Origin: Triops longicaudatus | Taxonomy: Eukaryota; Arthropoda; Branchiopoda; Notostraca; Triopsidae | Assembly: GCA_022885665.1 (NCBI GenBank) | Contig: JAGQDJ010000011.1 | Location: 434,001-498,000, forward strand | Length of the DNA stretch: 64,000 nt | Direction: 5' to 3' | In this document: one piece after another, positions 1 through 20,300 of the stretch | Layout: each line of letters opens with the position of its first letter | How positions within the stretch are numbered: the first letter of the stretch is position 1 | Notes under the pieces: model-generated | What the model was told of the DNA's origin: nothing | The model's input: only the letters and a program-made list of their open reading frames with translations | Databases searched by the model: none | Translations under genes and position numbers: made by a program

Positions 1-509
1 TTAGAACATAAATGTAGTATTTTCTGCAGAAAGGGCGAATTGCCGCGTGAAGTATTTAACATCAATATGTTATCGTACAGTTAACTACTAATTTGAAGCT
101 CTTTTTTAAAAGACCCCATGCTTTCAGGCTTGTAATAAGAAAGTGTCAGGAGTATTGAAAAGGATGGTTAAATCGATTTTCGCTTCTTCCGGAATTAAGT
201 TTACGTTCCAGTGATTTTCAATACGGAAATTACTGTCCTATATCGGAAAAAAAAGTGTTCCAATACTCACGTTTGATGTATAACTTCGCCTGCAAGATAT
301 CTAGGCTATAATGCTTGGATAGGAAGCTGAATTGAAAGTTTCTGTCGTCATTTCTCTTTAGACTGAAGATCTTCTACTTCCCCTAATACACGAATCTGTC
401 CCCACCCCTGCTCGGTGCCGATGTCAACCATATTACATTAGCTAATGAGGAAAGTTGGTATGACACCCTAGGCCCGAAAACACTGACTTTGATGAAAAGC
501 TCTACCTAC

Positions 510-1797
510 CTAAAGAGACTCGGTCGGCTGTCGCTTCTCGGTTTAGCCAAAATGAGACCCAGGATAAGACGACCAGCAAAATGCAGGGCCCGTATACTTG
601 TATGAGGAAATTTCCCATGTGTCGACGTAAACGGAATCCCACAATTAGCATAGAGAAATTGCCTGACAGAGACATCGTGTGAAATAAGTCTCGCAAAAGA
701 ACTCAGAAAGATCAATCCCTTACGAACCTGACGACGTTATTTGGGTGACGTTCGACACGGGAGTTCCTATAAGGTCAAATTGAGACATTTTCATATCGGG
801 AGCGATGGCAATCTGACGCTCGGCGTTCCACCGATAAAGCACATCACGGTTGTCATAAGCGACTGCACGTGTGAAGAGAAGCCAATACATTATGGATGAC
901 AGATTCGTTTAAGGGGAAGGAATCATGGTAATACTCACAGCTTCCTAATTTCAGCGGACAATTTTGGGTGTCCATGGGGAAGTGGCTCAATTCCATTGGA
1001 CAGCTAGCTTTGATGGTCATTCTGAGAAATATATTTTCGAGATAATATTTGCTAGAAAAGAAGCAAAGAGCAAGCACTTGAACAGGAGTACCTTGCAGAA
1101 TATAGAACTGTGCCGTCGTGACTAAGGCGGATTAATTTATTCGGAGTTGTAATGGTGTGGACATAGGAATTTTTGCCGTTAAAGAAGTACGTGTCCGGTT
1201 TCCAAATGCGCTGGAGCATCGATACACTTAGAGCTAACTCGCCCGATAATCCGTGGGCTAAACGTTCGTCTCGCCAAGTTTGACGGAAATAGCAGTCCAT
1301 CGAGTACGTCTGTAGAGAAATGTACTTTTGATCGTTAACGGAAAAGGGGAGAAGTTATGGTGTCTTTGTTCAAGAAGTGATGGACGGATGCCCTTAAGAG
1401 GCTTTCACAAACAACTAACAAAAGATACAACTGAAAAGGAGTACTCACCATCTCCATTTCGGAGACTGGACCCATACTGCGTACCACGATGTCGGTGTTA
1501 ACAAGTATAGGCGGACCTGTCAATAAGAACAAGAACTTTTCAATTTCTTTGTCAGATTTGTATTAAATAAATTAAGACAGAAGACATACCACCTAAACCA
1601 GGCCTAAGACTGTTATCGTAGTTGTACAGTAAACTGTCCAGAAGCTCCGAAATATTGCGATGTCTGTTATAACTCGGTCCGTGCTGAAGAGTTACAGTGG
1701 GAAATTGCTGACTGGCGCCGCATGACAAGGCATACAATGAAAAGCGTATGGAAATTAGATTGAAAACACAGTTAACATGTCTAATGCTGAGTTTCAC
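510..1797 (-). CDS. Grd: Grd-like GABA-gated chloride channel subunit, 3' exons missing (partial)
   Basis: Six exons are readable on the minus strand: 1797-1590, 1516-1449, 1309-1092, 1021-939, 862-728 and 662-510, with all phases matching. They encode the extracellular ligand-binding domain of a pentameric Cys-loop receptor. Visible motifs are DCYFRQTWRDERL, loop A WKPDTYFFNGK, and the Cys-loop CPMELSHFPMDTQNC with its two cysteines 13 residues apart. The first membrane segment follows (QVYGPCILLVVLSWVSFWLN), then REATADRVSLG at the start of TM2. From memory this resembles insect Grd more than Rdl or GluCl; such subunits act in synaptic membranes as ligand-gated anion channels. The start at 1797 would give a modest signal peptide and is uncertain, because an upstream exon could splice in near 1700. 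The TM2-TM4 exons are not found in the 500 bases left of 510. The gene either continues past the edge through a long intron or is a fragment. Confidence 0.82.
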
Positions 1798-8835
<7,038 letters not shown>

Positions 8836-11800
8836 ATGGTTGGCCCTGCCGTTTTGGGAGCCGCGGTAGGCACCGGTTTAGCTTTGTTGGTCACGTTGAC
8901 TATTGTCACTTACCGCTATTACGTGAGCCGTAACAAAATGGGGTCTTGGTACGACTGGGAGCAAGCGGCGCAAAATAAGTTAGTGCCGAATCAGAAACAA
9001 CGTTACCACAAGGAACTTCATGGTCAATCTAGCAGCCTTGAACGTTCCAACAATAAAAAGTACCCGGGATCTCTTGTTATGGTTCCACATGCTAATCAGG
9101 TAAGAAGCAAACGACAGTCTTGTCTATATTAAAATAGTAAAATCGATCCAAATATAGTGCATTAGTAGCCTATGCTTATCAACATTTTAGGAGGCCAGGT
9201 AAACCAACGTGGTACGCCATTGCCGCCATTTTTGGTACGCACTTGTTGCTTGTGTGCAAATGTTATGAGAGGAGTCTGACGTAAAAAAATAAGAAGTAAA
9301 GCAAGGAAGTTGTGAGCCACAAGGTTGTATTGGGAAGGATACCATAGTGGCAAGGTTCTTCTGCGTTCGATAACGTATTCGACGCATGGCGTTTCCGTGA
9401 AAGGGAACGACCGGCAGAAGCTGAGGTGTGTACCTCAAACTTCACTGGCTCTTTTCGTCGCACGAAAAGTCCGGCGAAAGACGCAGAAACAGATTGCATT
9501 CAACATAGTTCAGTTTCTCTATAATCTTACTGTTCAATTCTTCTTATTTGTGCCTATCTTTTGATTCCTGCGTGGGCTTGGAATAAGAAATTTGATTAGG
9601 CATTTCCACGAGAGAAGAGTGCGCATGGAAGCAAAAAGACATTCCATACAATTCTCGAGTGTAGTATTTGACATGTTAGTGAGGTGAAGAGACTGCTGGT
9701 TACCGAGGCAACAGGATGGCCAAATTGGATTGAAACTTCGAGTACTTGCTTTCATTTAGGAGGTTTTTACGTGTGCATCGCTTGGCCATACGCCCAAAAA
9801 GCTCCGGCAGCGTTTGCAATTAAACCCATTGTTGAGTTTCAACGGGTCTAGTCGATCAAGTTTTGTGTAGCCTTTGCTGGCCGATAGAAAGGGACTTGAT
9901 GACAGACCACGCCATGGAGAATCTAATCAAGCGCGCGGTACGATAACATTCTTCAGCTGGTCTCAGCTAATTGTTTTACTTTGATAAAAACCTGTTGATA
10001 CGTAAGCTAACTTTCTCTGAGTAATTATTCGTTTGTGTTCTTATAGGAATTCGTAGCGGAAGCTGCACGGCACGTAATTCAACCTCCTATCCCTAGTTTA
10101 ACTCCGCTAAATAATTCATTGACAACCGAGAATCCCAAACCAGCCTTGGGTCGTATTTCGCCCTCGAGTGCTAACTTACCCCATCAGTCCTGCTCTCTTC
10201 CTGTTGCGCCTCGTTTAAGTAGAACGGAGTCCACGACATCCCAGCAGGCAATCGATTTTGTGGCTCGGAAAGTGAGTAACTTGGTTACCGAAATGCGATG
10301 CATCGAAAGAAGTGACGAAAGATGTCCGTACATTTCTTCTTATACTGTATCTTTATTTTCATTCCCAGGGACACCGTGGTTCTTCCCCTCAAATCCGCAC
10401 GTTTAGTCCAGAACTGAGTTGGACCAAATCTAAGGATGGTTACGAGTTTAATAAGGACATAGAGCCCACAGGATTGGATACGTCTCGTTTGGCAAGTTCT
10501 TGGTCCCCATTATCGCCGCTAAACCGGTCACCGTCGCCCGTGCAGCGTCGTGCATATACAAACACGCCAAGTCCAGCTCTAAGTCCGACACCACCTTCCA
10601 CCATATTATTGCTGCATGAACGTTCGACGTCTCCCTGTCTTCCGTCCATGGCCTCGCTGTCGCCGTTGCCCAATAGGCATGGCGGCTGTGCCGCCGGGGA
10701 GACTAGGCGCTGTTTCTCTCCCTTTGTGAACCCATTACATCGAGATTCAGAAAGTGGTCTGAACCTTGGTTCGAATACGTCTCTCGCCACTACGTCTTCG
10801 TCTGTCTCTTCGATAAACAGCAGTTTAGGCGGAATTCAGCCTGAGCTCTACAAACGCCAAACTACCGTCATTTTGGCGGCCGATACTGACCTAGAAGTTG
10901 GAGGACACAGCAACCTTCCTGTCTCTGTCGGTAAAACTTTCAGTGAAGATGAGACGGCAACGGCACGAAAACATGGTCAACGTAATGGAAAGAAGGGTCG
11001 TGTTGGAAATGTCAGACTGGGAAAAATTCATTTCCAGTTGTGTTACGACTTCGACAGATCAGACCTCATAGTGCATATAATTGGAGGTAGGTCGGGCGTT
11101 TTCATTAGAACGTAATAAGAAAGACTAAAAAGATTACAGGGTGAGCTTAATGCAGTCGAATTCTTCCTTCCGAGAAGACCTCATTTACTGAAGGTATTTC
11201 CCCTAACTTACCATGACAAAATAGGGATATCTATCTATTTTCAGGAGGCCTTCTTTCTTAGGAAAAAAGAATGCGAAGTGTGCATGGCAGTATCATAGGG
11301 GACAGTTTACTAAGTGTGGATAAAAAAGACTTTGCACCTATTGGTGGTTATTAAATAGGGACAGTATACAGTACTATCGACCTTTATGTAATGGATACGT
11401 CAAAGATGTCTAATTTGTCAATGAACATCTGGTTCGTTTTGCCCTCAGTACAAGAATTTCGCAAGATGCTTTTGGCCCTCTACCGGATCTTGGAGACTGT
11501 TTCCAGCTTGAGACTAAGAAATGACACTTACACTTTATTCATATTTACTTTTCTCTCCTTACAGTGTATGATTTAGGCTTGGATCAGGGTTTGTACTGTG
11601 GAAACCAACACGGCCTGGAGAAGCCAAAAGAGCCGTTTTTAAGTGTTCGCTTGACCCCTGAAGTGGATAACAAACGTCGTCAATTTCCGTTGCGTTTTTG
11701 CACGCATGAACGTAATCGTTATATTGGCGAGCAGTTCAAATTTCCAGTGGGTCGTGAAGAACTTGGTGAAAGATCCGTCATTCTAGAAGTAAATTATATA

Positions 11801-12487
11801 GAGAGCAATACGAGTTTTCATAATTGTCTTAGGTATGTGATTACGACCGATTTTCCCGGCAATGTGTTTTGGGAGACTTGCAACTGAAACTGGCCAATTA
11901 TGATGTGTTGACCGGAGTTGAGGTTTGGGGAGATGTTAGTCATAACACTAGGGTGAGAATAGTTTCGGTGATTACTTAGTGAGCACTTACTCCTTCTTTC
12001 TTAGTCGTTAGAGGACGAACCTCAAATATTGCTTTCCTTGAGTTACCTACCTTCGGCGGAAAGACTGACAGCAGTAGTGTTAAAAGCGAAAAATTTAGCT
12101 GTGCCGTCCCACAAAGACTCGATTGATCCGACTGTAAAATTGTATTTGGTATCACAAGGCAAAAGAATTAAAAAGAAAAAAACTCAAGTTCGCAAAGGAA
12201 ACGTGAACCCTATCTGGAACGAGGCAGTCACATTTTGTGTTACTCCTGTTAAGATCAATAACTGCTCGCTAGAGGTACGGGAAGTAGTCTCATTATTTTC
12301 AGTTCGGTTTCATTACGTTTTCTTGTAGGTTTGTGTCCTTGATAACAGTTGTGACCGCGAAAAAACAGCAGCCGTTTTAGGAACAGTTGTTATTGGCCCT
12401 GAAGAAAACAACTCGGAACGTCAGCATTGGTTGGACATGAGTCAGCACGTCCGCAAGTCTGTGGCTATGTGGCATGTTTTACACTAA
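8836..12487 (+). CDS. Synaptotagmin, SYT12 / Syt-alpha-beta like
   Basis: Seven coding exons: 8836-9099, 10047-10271, 10369-11086, 11565-11788, 11833-11952, 12005-12274 and 12329-12487, giving 659 aa. The ATG at 8836 lies just before a single membrane span (GAAVGTGLALLVTLTIVTY, residues about 8-28). A long Ser/Pro/Thr-rich linker follows (about 60-370), then C2A (about 385-525) and C2B (about 530-655). The C-terminus MWHVLH is the WHxL type that supports vesicle docking. The C2B text LLSLSYLPSAERLT and its MWH ending resemble vertebrate SYT12. Calcium ligands look incomplete: C2A has KEPFLSV instead of DPYV and CDYDRFSRQCVLG lacks the last Asp; C2B has VLDNSCDREK. A vesicle or membrane trafficking role with weak or absent calcium binding is inferred. 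The linker is unusually long for the family. AATAAA lies at 12924. Confidence 0.9.
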
Positions 12488-12923
12488 GTCGTGAGGAAGA
12501 CGTCCTCTATGACGGTAATTTGGCTATACTTCCCTATTTGAGTCTGTGAAGATGGGAAAAGGCAGAGTCTATATATTTATATCACCCGCGGATTTCCTTT
12601 TGTATGGTAAAACTACTTTGTGAACGTAGTTTAACAGGTGTGAAAGCATATCTTCCCTTTTACCTGAATTCCATTATTAAAGTAATGATGATTGATGTGT
12701 TAATTCCACGTAAGCCAATGTGACTTTACTAAACGGAAAATTATACAGATATCATGATAAATTACAGCTTGAATAGCTGCCCGGAATTATTAAACTTGCT
12801 GACATTTTTTTTTTCATTTCGGTTTCTGTGAGTAATTTGTCAATTAAAGGTCACCGCCTTTTTTACCTTTTCAGTTGTATCATACGTAAATGGCTATCGC
12901 TTGAGCTTATTATTTGTCACCTG

Positions 12924-12929
12924 AATAAA
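12924..12929 (+). terminator. Candidate poly(A) signal of the synaptotagmin gene
   Basis: AATAAA about 440 bases after the stop codon. An ATTAAA at about 12677 and another AATAAA at 13021 are alternatives. Which is used cannot be told from sequence alone. Confidence 0.4.
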
Positions 12930-13100
12930 ATCATAAGGAATGACATTAAGCAGTTAAGGAGTAATAGACTGTTTATTAAAATATCTGCTCGTCTGTTACA
13001 CTGTTGTATGTTAATACAATAATAAAACAAAGTAAAAAAAACACGTATTTTGTGCCAAAATTTTAAGCGGAAGAAAATTACTAGCAACAGAATAGGCGTA

Positions 13101-13170
13101 AGGGAGGGACGGGACAGTTGACACGTCGGACAAAACGTACAAAAATAATGAATCATGAATTAAAATGTTT
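13101..13170 (+). repeat. Repeat family A, solitary L-type terminus
   Basis: Runs GGGAGGGACGGGACAGTTG, ACACGTCGGACAAAACGTAC, then AAAAATAATGAATCATGAAT. Closely similar text occurs at 60274-60345 on the plus strand and at 58278-58205 on the minus strand, where it forms one end of longer inverted-repeat elements. No partner end was found nearby, so this is a truncated or heavily decayed copy. Confidence 0.6.
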
Positions 13171-14185
13171 CGGAACTGAAAAAAAACAGGTACATACTAT
13201 GTCCACGAATTCCAAATGAGGAAAAACAGCGAAAAAGAATACAGCGTACAGTACATAAGAAAAAAAAAACGGGGTCCTACTAATTTCGCTGTACTCTCAA
13301 TGTATCGAAAAAATAATTTAAAGTAGTTTTTCTGTAGAGGCTACGTTGTATGATAATCTATCCAAAGATTCTCTACAAATTCACAGGAGTAATTTTGACC
13401 GAGTATTTACAACTTCAAAGTGATGATTTAGTGCGCTCTAGACTAAACCGTTTTACCGCGAACTGGCAACGTCGCACCCTATCCACAGTCCATAATCAAG
13501 AATATTATGAACCTTGGACTGAGTTTTTGAAGCACAGGAACCTGTGTGCTTTAGAAATGATTTTTTTTCTCACTTTTTGAAACACATTTACTGCTGTGTT
13601 TGAAAAACTCCGCGCGCACTGACCCTTCCAACTGAATGCGCTATTAGAAGGTTAACCGTGGAAAGCAAACGTGTTCCAGCGCGAAATATAAATAACAACC
13701 GCAAGGAACAGTATTAAGAAAAACAAATTTGAAAGACATAAAAATAATAAGCTTCAAGTTGCTAGCAGCGTCGCACCCTTAGTTTTTCTTTTAAAATTAA
13801 AAAGGAGCAAATTGTTAGCGAATTCCTCCTTGTAATGATTATTTTGAGACCCGTACTGAAAAGACAGACGCAGTAAAGGACTTTTCCTCAAAGTGATAGT
13901 ACCACGGTAAGTAAATATTTTATGCGAATCTTTCCGGAGAAAATGGCAAGTGTTACAGCATAACACTGCTTTGCACGAGTAAAGAATATCCTGTTTTTAG
14001 CCGAGTACTGGCTGAAGGACAGTTGCTATGGCAACAGCTGTTGTATGACGCCAGAGATAAAAACAAACAAAAGCAGAAATTAATGTAGCTTTTTACTTCC
14101 AAAATTTTTTACTCTCAACAGGTTGTATCCTTTTCTCGTATTTTAACTGCAACAACAAAAATATTTACTTAGCTAAACGACCATT

Positions 14186-17100
14186 ATGGGACGTAAAGTT
14201 ACGTTGGCTGCAACCTGTTTAAATCAGTGGGCTTTGGACTTCGATGGTAACCTGTCCCGAATAATATCTAGCATTCAAGAAGCTAAAGCTGCCGGGGCTT
14301 CTTATCGGTCTGGACCTGAACTGGAAATAACGTAATAGAATTACGTGTTTTATTGTCGAAAATTATCAACGTGACGATTTTTCTTCCAGGGGATACAGTT
14401 GCGAAGACCATTTTTATGAAAATGACACATTATTACATAGCTGGGAAGTTGTGGCCGAGCTACTTTCCAATCCTGTTTGCCAGAACATGCTAATTGATGT
14501 TGGTTTGCCAGTAATGCACAAAAATGTGACGTACAATTGTCGTCTGTCATTTTTTAATGGGTGAGAAAGCCCACTATTAGAATGGGTGAAACTTAAAACG
14601 ATTTGTTTTTACAGTAAAATATTGCTGATTCGTCCAAAAATGATTCTCTGCGACGACGGCAATTATCGGGAAACACGCTGGTTTACAGCGTGGACAAAAG
14701 TGAGAAGAATAGAGCTATTCCGAAATTTCTCATTTTGAAGTATGTAACTATTTGTATTAGCAAAGACAAATTGAAGATTACGTCTTACCTCAAATGATTG
14801 CAAAGATTACGGGTCAGCGTACAGTACCATTCGGTGACGCAGTCCTTTCTACTTATGATACGTGTCTTGGGTTCGAAATTTGTGAAGAACTCTGGAACCC
14901 ACAAAGGTAATTTTGGTTCACTGTTCTTTATTTTGCCATTTTTAAGTATATATCAACTATAGCACCGTGCATTCTATTTACCTGTTATGTTTATCGCGTG
15001 TGCTCCAATATTAGTTCATGACGTTAGAGGCGAACATTGTTGAATATGTGTATTCCCAGCAAATTTTAGCAGCTGGTTTTATTGTGGGCAGTACTATTTT
15101 TGTGGTAAAGCCAAATCTTAAAACTAGTTGTTAAGGAAAACAAAGGTTACAGACATATTGTGCATTTTCCATAGTACTCACATCGAAATGGGTTTGGATG
15201 GCGTGGAGATTTTCGTAAACGGCTCAGGCTCGTACTTCGAACTGCGTAAAGCGTACGTCGCGGTTGATTTAGTGCGTGGTGCTACTGCCAAATCCGGTGG
15301 ATGCTACTTATTCTCTAATCTACGTGGCTGTGACGGCCAACGCATACTTTTCAATGGTTGTTCGTGCATCTCCCTCAACGGCCAGATTGTCAGTCGTTCT
15401 AAACAATTTGCGTTACAAGAAGTTGTATGTTAAATTGAAGCTTGTTTTCCCTCATTACAAATACTTGGAATTATTTTAGGAAGTAACAACCGCTACCATT
15501 GACCTAGAAGACATACGCGCGTACAGGAATATGGTTCGTTCACGGACTTTGCGGTCTGCTGCTGCCAATTCGTATCCCAGAATCTCCGTCCCATTTGCTT
15601 TGGGTGGATCAAGCGGTGGACCATCGTCATGGAGTCTAGCTAGCACCATGCCAGGTGAATGGAAGTACCACAGTCCCGAGGAAGAAATCGCTCTAGGACC
15701 GGCGTGCTGGCTCTGGGACTACTTAAGGTATTGCTAAACATAATTCAGCCTTAAGTACTTTTTTTTTTCTCCTTCCTTCGTTGGCATGGTTTCCATATTT
15801 CAAAAGCTTGCCATTCTCTGTGTGGTGTTGAATAAGTTGCCACACTAATTTGTCGAGTTGTCCTTTAACGTTAAGTTCATTTATGGATCTTTCTGTAGTT
15901 TTTTATATATTTTTTTTATTAATATTTCACTATCTTGCTTATTTTATATGTTTTCGTGTTTGTTCCTATAAAGACGGTCTGGCCAGGGAGGATATTTTCT
16001 ACCTTTAAGTGGTGGAGTAGATTCTTCGAGTACAGCGACGTTGGTTTACTCAATGTGTACACTGGTTGTGGAATCTGTCCAACAAGGTGATTCGCAAGCG
16101 TTAGAGGATGTGCGACGTATCGTGAGCGATCCAGTTTATGTACCAACAAGCGCCAAAGAACTGTGCAACCGTCTCTTCGTAACGTGCTACATGGGCACAG
16201 AAAACTCTTCGGCCGATACGCGTAAACGCGCCGCAGACTTGGCGAATCAAATAGGAAGGTATATTTAAAACATTTAAGTGCAAAAGTTGATTTTAACTAA
16301 AATATATATCTTGATAGTTATCATTTGTCGATCAACATCGATTCCACCGTCTCAGCCGTATTGGGAATTTTTTCCACCTTTACTTGTCGAGTTCCGCGCT
16401 TTAAGGTCAACGGTGGGAGCTTGCGCGAAAATCTGGCTCTGCAGAACGTTCAGGTAGCCCAGAAGTGAAATAGTACCACAGATAACATAAACTAATCGTA
16501 AGTTAAAATGACTTAGGCACGTTTAAGAATGGTTATTGCGTACTTATTCGCACAACTCATGTTATGGGTACGTAATCGCTCGGGGGGTTTGCTAGTTCTG
16601 GGCTCTGCCAACGTGGATGAAGCATTACGTGGCTATATGACGAAATACGACTGTTCCAGTGCAGATGTGAATCCTATTGGTGGAATTTCAAAAACTGACT
16701 TGAAACGTTTCTTGACTTACGCCCGAGCCAAGTATGATCTACCAGCCTTAGAAGCAATTCAGTCAGCACCACCTACTGCCGAGCTTGAACCGCTTGTGTC
16801 GGGACAAGTTGTTCAAACGGACGAGCAAGATATGGGTTTGACTTATGCCGAACTAAATGATTTGGGACGTTTGCGAAAGCAAGGGGCATGTGGACCGTAC
16901 TCCATGTTTTGTAAACTGGTGCACACATGGGGATCTCATATGACCCCTCATCAAGTAGTCACGAAAGCCTAATTTAATTATTGATGATCAGCGATTTCAT
17001 TCCATTGTAGGTTGCTGATAAAGTTAAGCATTTCTTCCGTTCTTATGCTATAAACCGTCACAAGATGACCGTTTTAACACCGGCTTGCCATGCGGAATCT

Positions 17101-17286
17101 TACAGTCCTGACGACAATCGCTTCGACCATCGTCCTTTCTTGTATAATGCTAAATGGGGCTGGCAGTTTAGGACTATCGATAGCCAGTTGGAACAAATGG
17201 AAAAAAGTAAAGGTGAAGGCAAACTTTCAAAGCCTGCGGAAAAGTCAAGCGGACAGCTACGTAGCAAAACCGGTGTTGTAGTTTAA
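14186..17286 (+). CDS. NADSYN1: Glutamine-dependent NAD(+) synthetase
   Basis: Ten exons: 14186-14331, 14390-14560, 14615-14699, 14761-14906, 15175-15424, 15480-15727, 15974-16258, 16318-16453, 16517-16954 and 17011-17286. Phases close and give 726 aa (human protein 706). It makes NAD from deamido-NAD, ATP and glutamine, the last step of the Preiss-Handler and de novo routes in the cytosol. The N-terminal nitrilase-fold glutaminase has Glu45 in GPELEIT, the Lys of LLIRPKM (about 114) and the Cys of CEELWNP (about 176). The synthetase half carries the PP-loop LPLSGGVDSSSTA and the conserved blocks WKYHSPEEEIALGPACWLW, SANVDEALRGYMTKYDCSSA and TPACHAESYSPDDNRFD. The ATG is followed directly by the nitrilase start. 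It is convergent with Gemin5; their stop codons are 102 bases apart, so the 3' UTRs probably overlap. Confidence 0.97.
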
Positions 17287-17324
17287 GCACACAAGTAAAC
17301 GCCGTTTGTAGTAAATTGCAGACC

Positions 17325-17330
17325 TTTATT
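17325..17330 (-). terminator. Candidate poly(A) signal of the Gemin5 gene
   Basis: AATAAA on the minus strand (TTTATT on plus), 59 bases beyond the Gemin5 stop and only 39 bases from the NADSYN1 stop codon. NADSYN1 would need a signal further right, such as ATTAAA near 17345. The two 3' ends therefore appear to overlap. Confidence 0.55.
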
Positions 17331-17388
17331 TGCGATATTAAGGGAATTAAACGTTAATTCATGTTAATTCATTCTTAATTAAATTGTT

Positions 17389-20300
17389 TTAGTCTTGAAC
17401 CGGAGGAGATTCAGAAACGGAAAGTGTGTTCTCTTTTTGCTCCGTTTGTTTGCTCCCATTAACGTCAGCAGATTGATCACAGGACATAATATGTAACGCA
17501 TTTAATGTCGCACTCAGATCATAATCTAAGCAAGAAGGCTCGTTAGCCTTATCTTGACAATCCCAGTCCTCAGGCCCTGAAAACGAAACACGTTAGACAG
17601 TATTACAGGAGACTACATCAACGTTATGTAAAGCAGAGAACAAAAATACAGTACGCAGAAGCAAACTATAGCGCATGATCACTGAATCTTCTTGGAAGAG
17701 TCATCTTGTGTCATATTTTTAAATATCAAGTAGGAAACTTACCGCTGGGAAAAAGTAGGTTCACAAGTTTTTGCGTAAACTCAACGTTTTGGGAAATGGG
17801 TATTGCCTCAATCATGCTTTTCAAATGCTGAAAGCGTTGTTCAACTGACCACCCACATAAGGCAGCTGCAGCCATTTGTGCTGCTATGTAAATCATACCC
17901 TACGCGAAGGAAAATTAAATGAAAAATACAAATCTAAACTCATGATCATGAAGGATATACTGCTTTTGCTAGTTTGGGCGGTTGACACGTAAGCAAATTC
18001 TTGACCACCATTTCATAATATTCTGTCGCTTTGTCCCCCCACAATTTTTCTTTATAAGTAGTGCTTAATACTGTTAATCCATTGACTCCACTTTCGGCTT
18101 GAGGTGACAGTAGGAATTCGTGAGCCAGAATGACAGGGCAATACCACTACGAAAAATGACAATTATTTATAAAACTAGTACTAGATATGAACTAAGCATT
18201 GCTGCATACCACTGTTTCTGGAATTTCTGCTAGAACTTGGTATGCTGCAGGCCAATCATTTTTCATCAGACTTTCGTAAACGGCTTGAGACGCATACACT
18301 TTAGCCATAGGACTCGCGCCTTCCTTCTTGAGCAGCAAAGCTGCTAATGCTAAGCCCGAAACGTCTCCCTTCTTCGCTATAGCTGAGGCAGCGTCTGTCC
18401 ATTTCCCCAATTTTAAGTAGCTAGTTTGAAACAGCAGGAACAACAGAAAAGTTTAGAAGACATGTAATTCGAAAACTTCCGAAGTGATTTGTGAAAATAC
18501 CATTTTGCTGCTTGTTCCATATGAGAGTCAGTAGCAGCTTTCTTTGCCCATGTTTCCATAATTTCTTGAACCCGTGAACCACCATCTTCATACTTGTTAC
18601 GTGCAACAGCTATCGCTTCTCGGAAATGTCCTTTGGAGATAAGCATCTCAAGAGCTTGCTCACACTTATTTACAGACAGGAGGTACGAAGATGCTTTACG
18701 TGGGTCCCCTTCTAAGTATAACTGATTGGCATACTTTTGACACATTTCTTCCCAAAAACTAGAAATTGTAAAACATTAATGACCTTAAACTTAAAAGAAA
18801 AATTATACTTGATTGAAATCTGTGGTGCCAATGAGAGCATCCAGTCATTTAATTTCCGCTGTTTTGCAGCCAGTTGTAACGCTTCTGCCAAATTTCCTTG
18901 CCACATTTGCAAAGTAACAAACTGCTCCCAGTTACCAACGCTTAGGTGATGCTTTTCTACATTAAACAAATAACTACATAAAAAAATAAATAGTATAATA
19001 ACAAATAGTTCAATTACCTTCTTGCTGTAAAAGAAGTTTCAAAGCTTCAGAATCTCCGTAAAATCCAAGATGTTCCATGCCTCTTTTCCGCATGTGTTCA
19101 GCTAATAACGTAGGATCAGTACAATCGATGAGGATTTTACAATCTTCTATTTGGGCAGGTCTGCCTCTGTTCTCTAATGCTGCGCTTACGGAAAATAGTG
19201 ACTTGACTTTCTTCTTTGCACCTGAAAAGCAGAAATTCTACAATGACGATTCTCGTGTATCCAAAAACAAGAAGAACGGCTTACACGTTGGTTCAAGGGT
19301 TGCTAATTCTGCTTTAGTCTCATTAGATGCTTTCTTCCCACCCTCAGAACCAGGTCCCGTACCTTTGGCTTTTAGAGGATTTTTCTTTTGTCTCACTCCT
19401 AAAAAATAGCCGGTAAATCAACCAGTCATAAAAAGATTTCTCCTTTTGTCAGAATTACGCGACAAGTTTGCATCTATGTCGTTCGTTGCATGAATGTACC
19501 AAGACGAAAGAAGAAAGTCCTCGCCACCAAGCATTGCAACTCCTTCTTCTAGAGGATTCCAACCACACGTGAAAAGACGACCATTGTATCTTTCATAAGA
19601 CGCAACGGCTTTTCCTTCGGCAACGTCCCAAACCTTTTTAAAAAGTAAAAGAAAACAAACGAAATTCAATACAGGGAAACTTATGGAATATTAGAAAGCG
19701 TCTACTTTGGCAGTCCCGTCATACGAAACGGAGAGCAATTTGCCCTCAACATGTGGACTCCAAGCGATCGAAACGACGCGCTCTTTATGATCGTTAAACG
19801 AAAATATTAAAGGAGCAACACTTAAATGCTCGGGATTATCTGCTTGTTTCGAATCGCTATCTAAAAGTAAGATCATAATTACGTACAGAAACAATATTTA
19901 CAACAAGGTACGACTTTGAGAATTCAGGATGGGTCCGAAGTCGTAAACTTTGATAACGGAATCATTCGATGCAACAGCTAAGTAATTCGTAAAACGCGAA
20001 ACATCCGCGTTTTCAGCAGTAAAGGATGGGTGCCACTGTATAGACTGGACAAGCTTCTTTTGTGCCATTGTTATACAAATAAGATGAAGAGTCGCTGCCT
20101 TATAAATATCCACAGTCCTTTAATAAGAAGGATACATAAATAAATAAGCAAAAACAAAAACAGATAAATAAAACTTCGATATTGCATTACCCGTCTTCGT
20201 GCCCTACAGCAAAACAAGTTCTGTCTGTGTTCCACGCCAATTCGGATGGGATTGTTGCGCGACCAGGGCTTGAAATTAATTTATGGAAGTTAACTACCTC

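Larger units (their letters stand above)
12488..14185. other. Synaptotagmin 3' UTR and intergenic DNA
   Basis: Holds the synaptotagmin 3' UTR, a repeat terminus at 13101-13170, and the NADSYN1 upstream region. Small open frames (12828-13022 +, 13350-13580 +, 13754-13966 -) show no recognisable protein motif and are not called. Confidence 0.5.

Noticed and set aside
9890..9943. A cassette exon in synaptotagmin intron 1 (text like DDRPRHGESNQAR).
   Set aside because: The frame does not fit between the flanking phase-0 exons with any available AG and GT.
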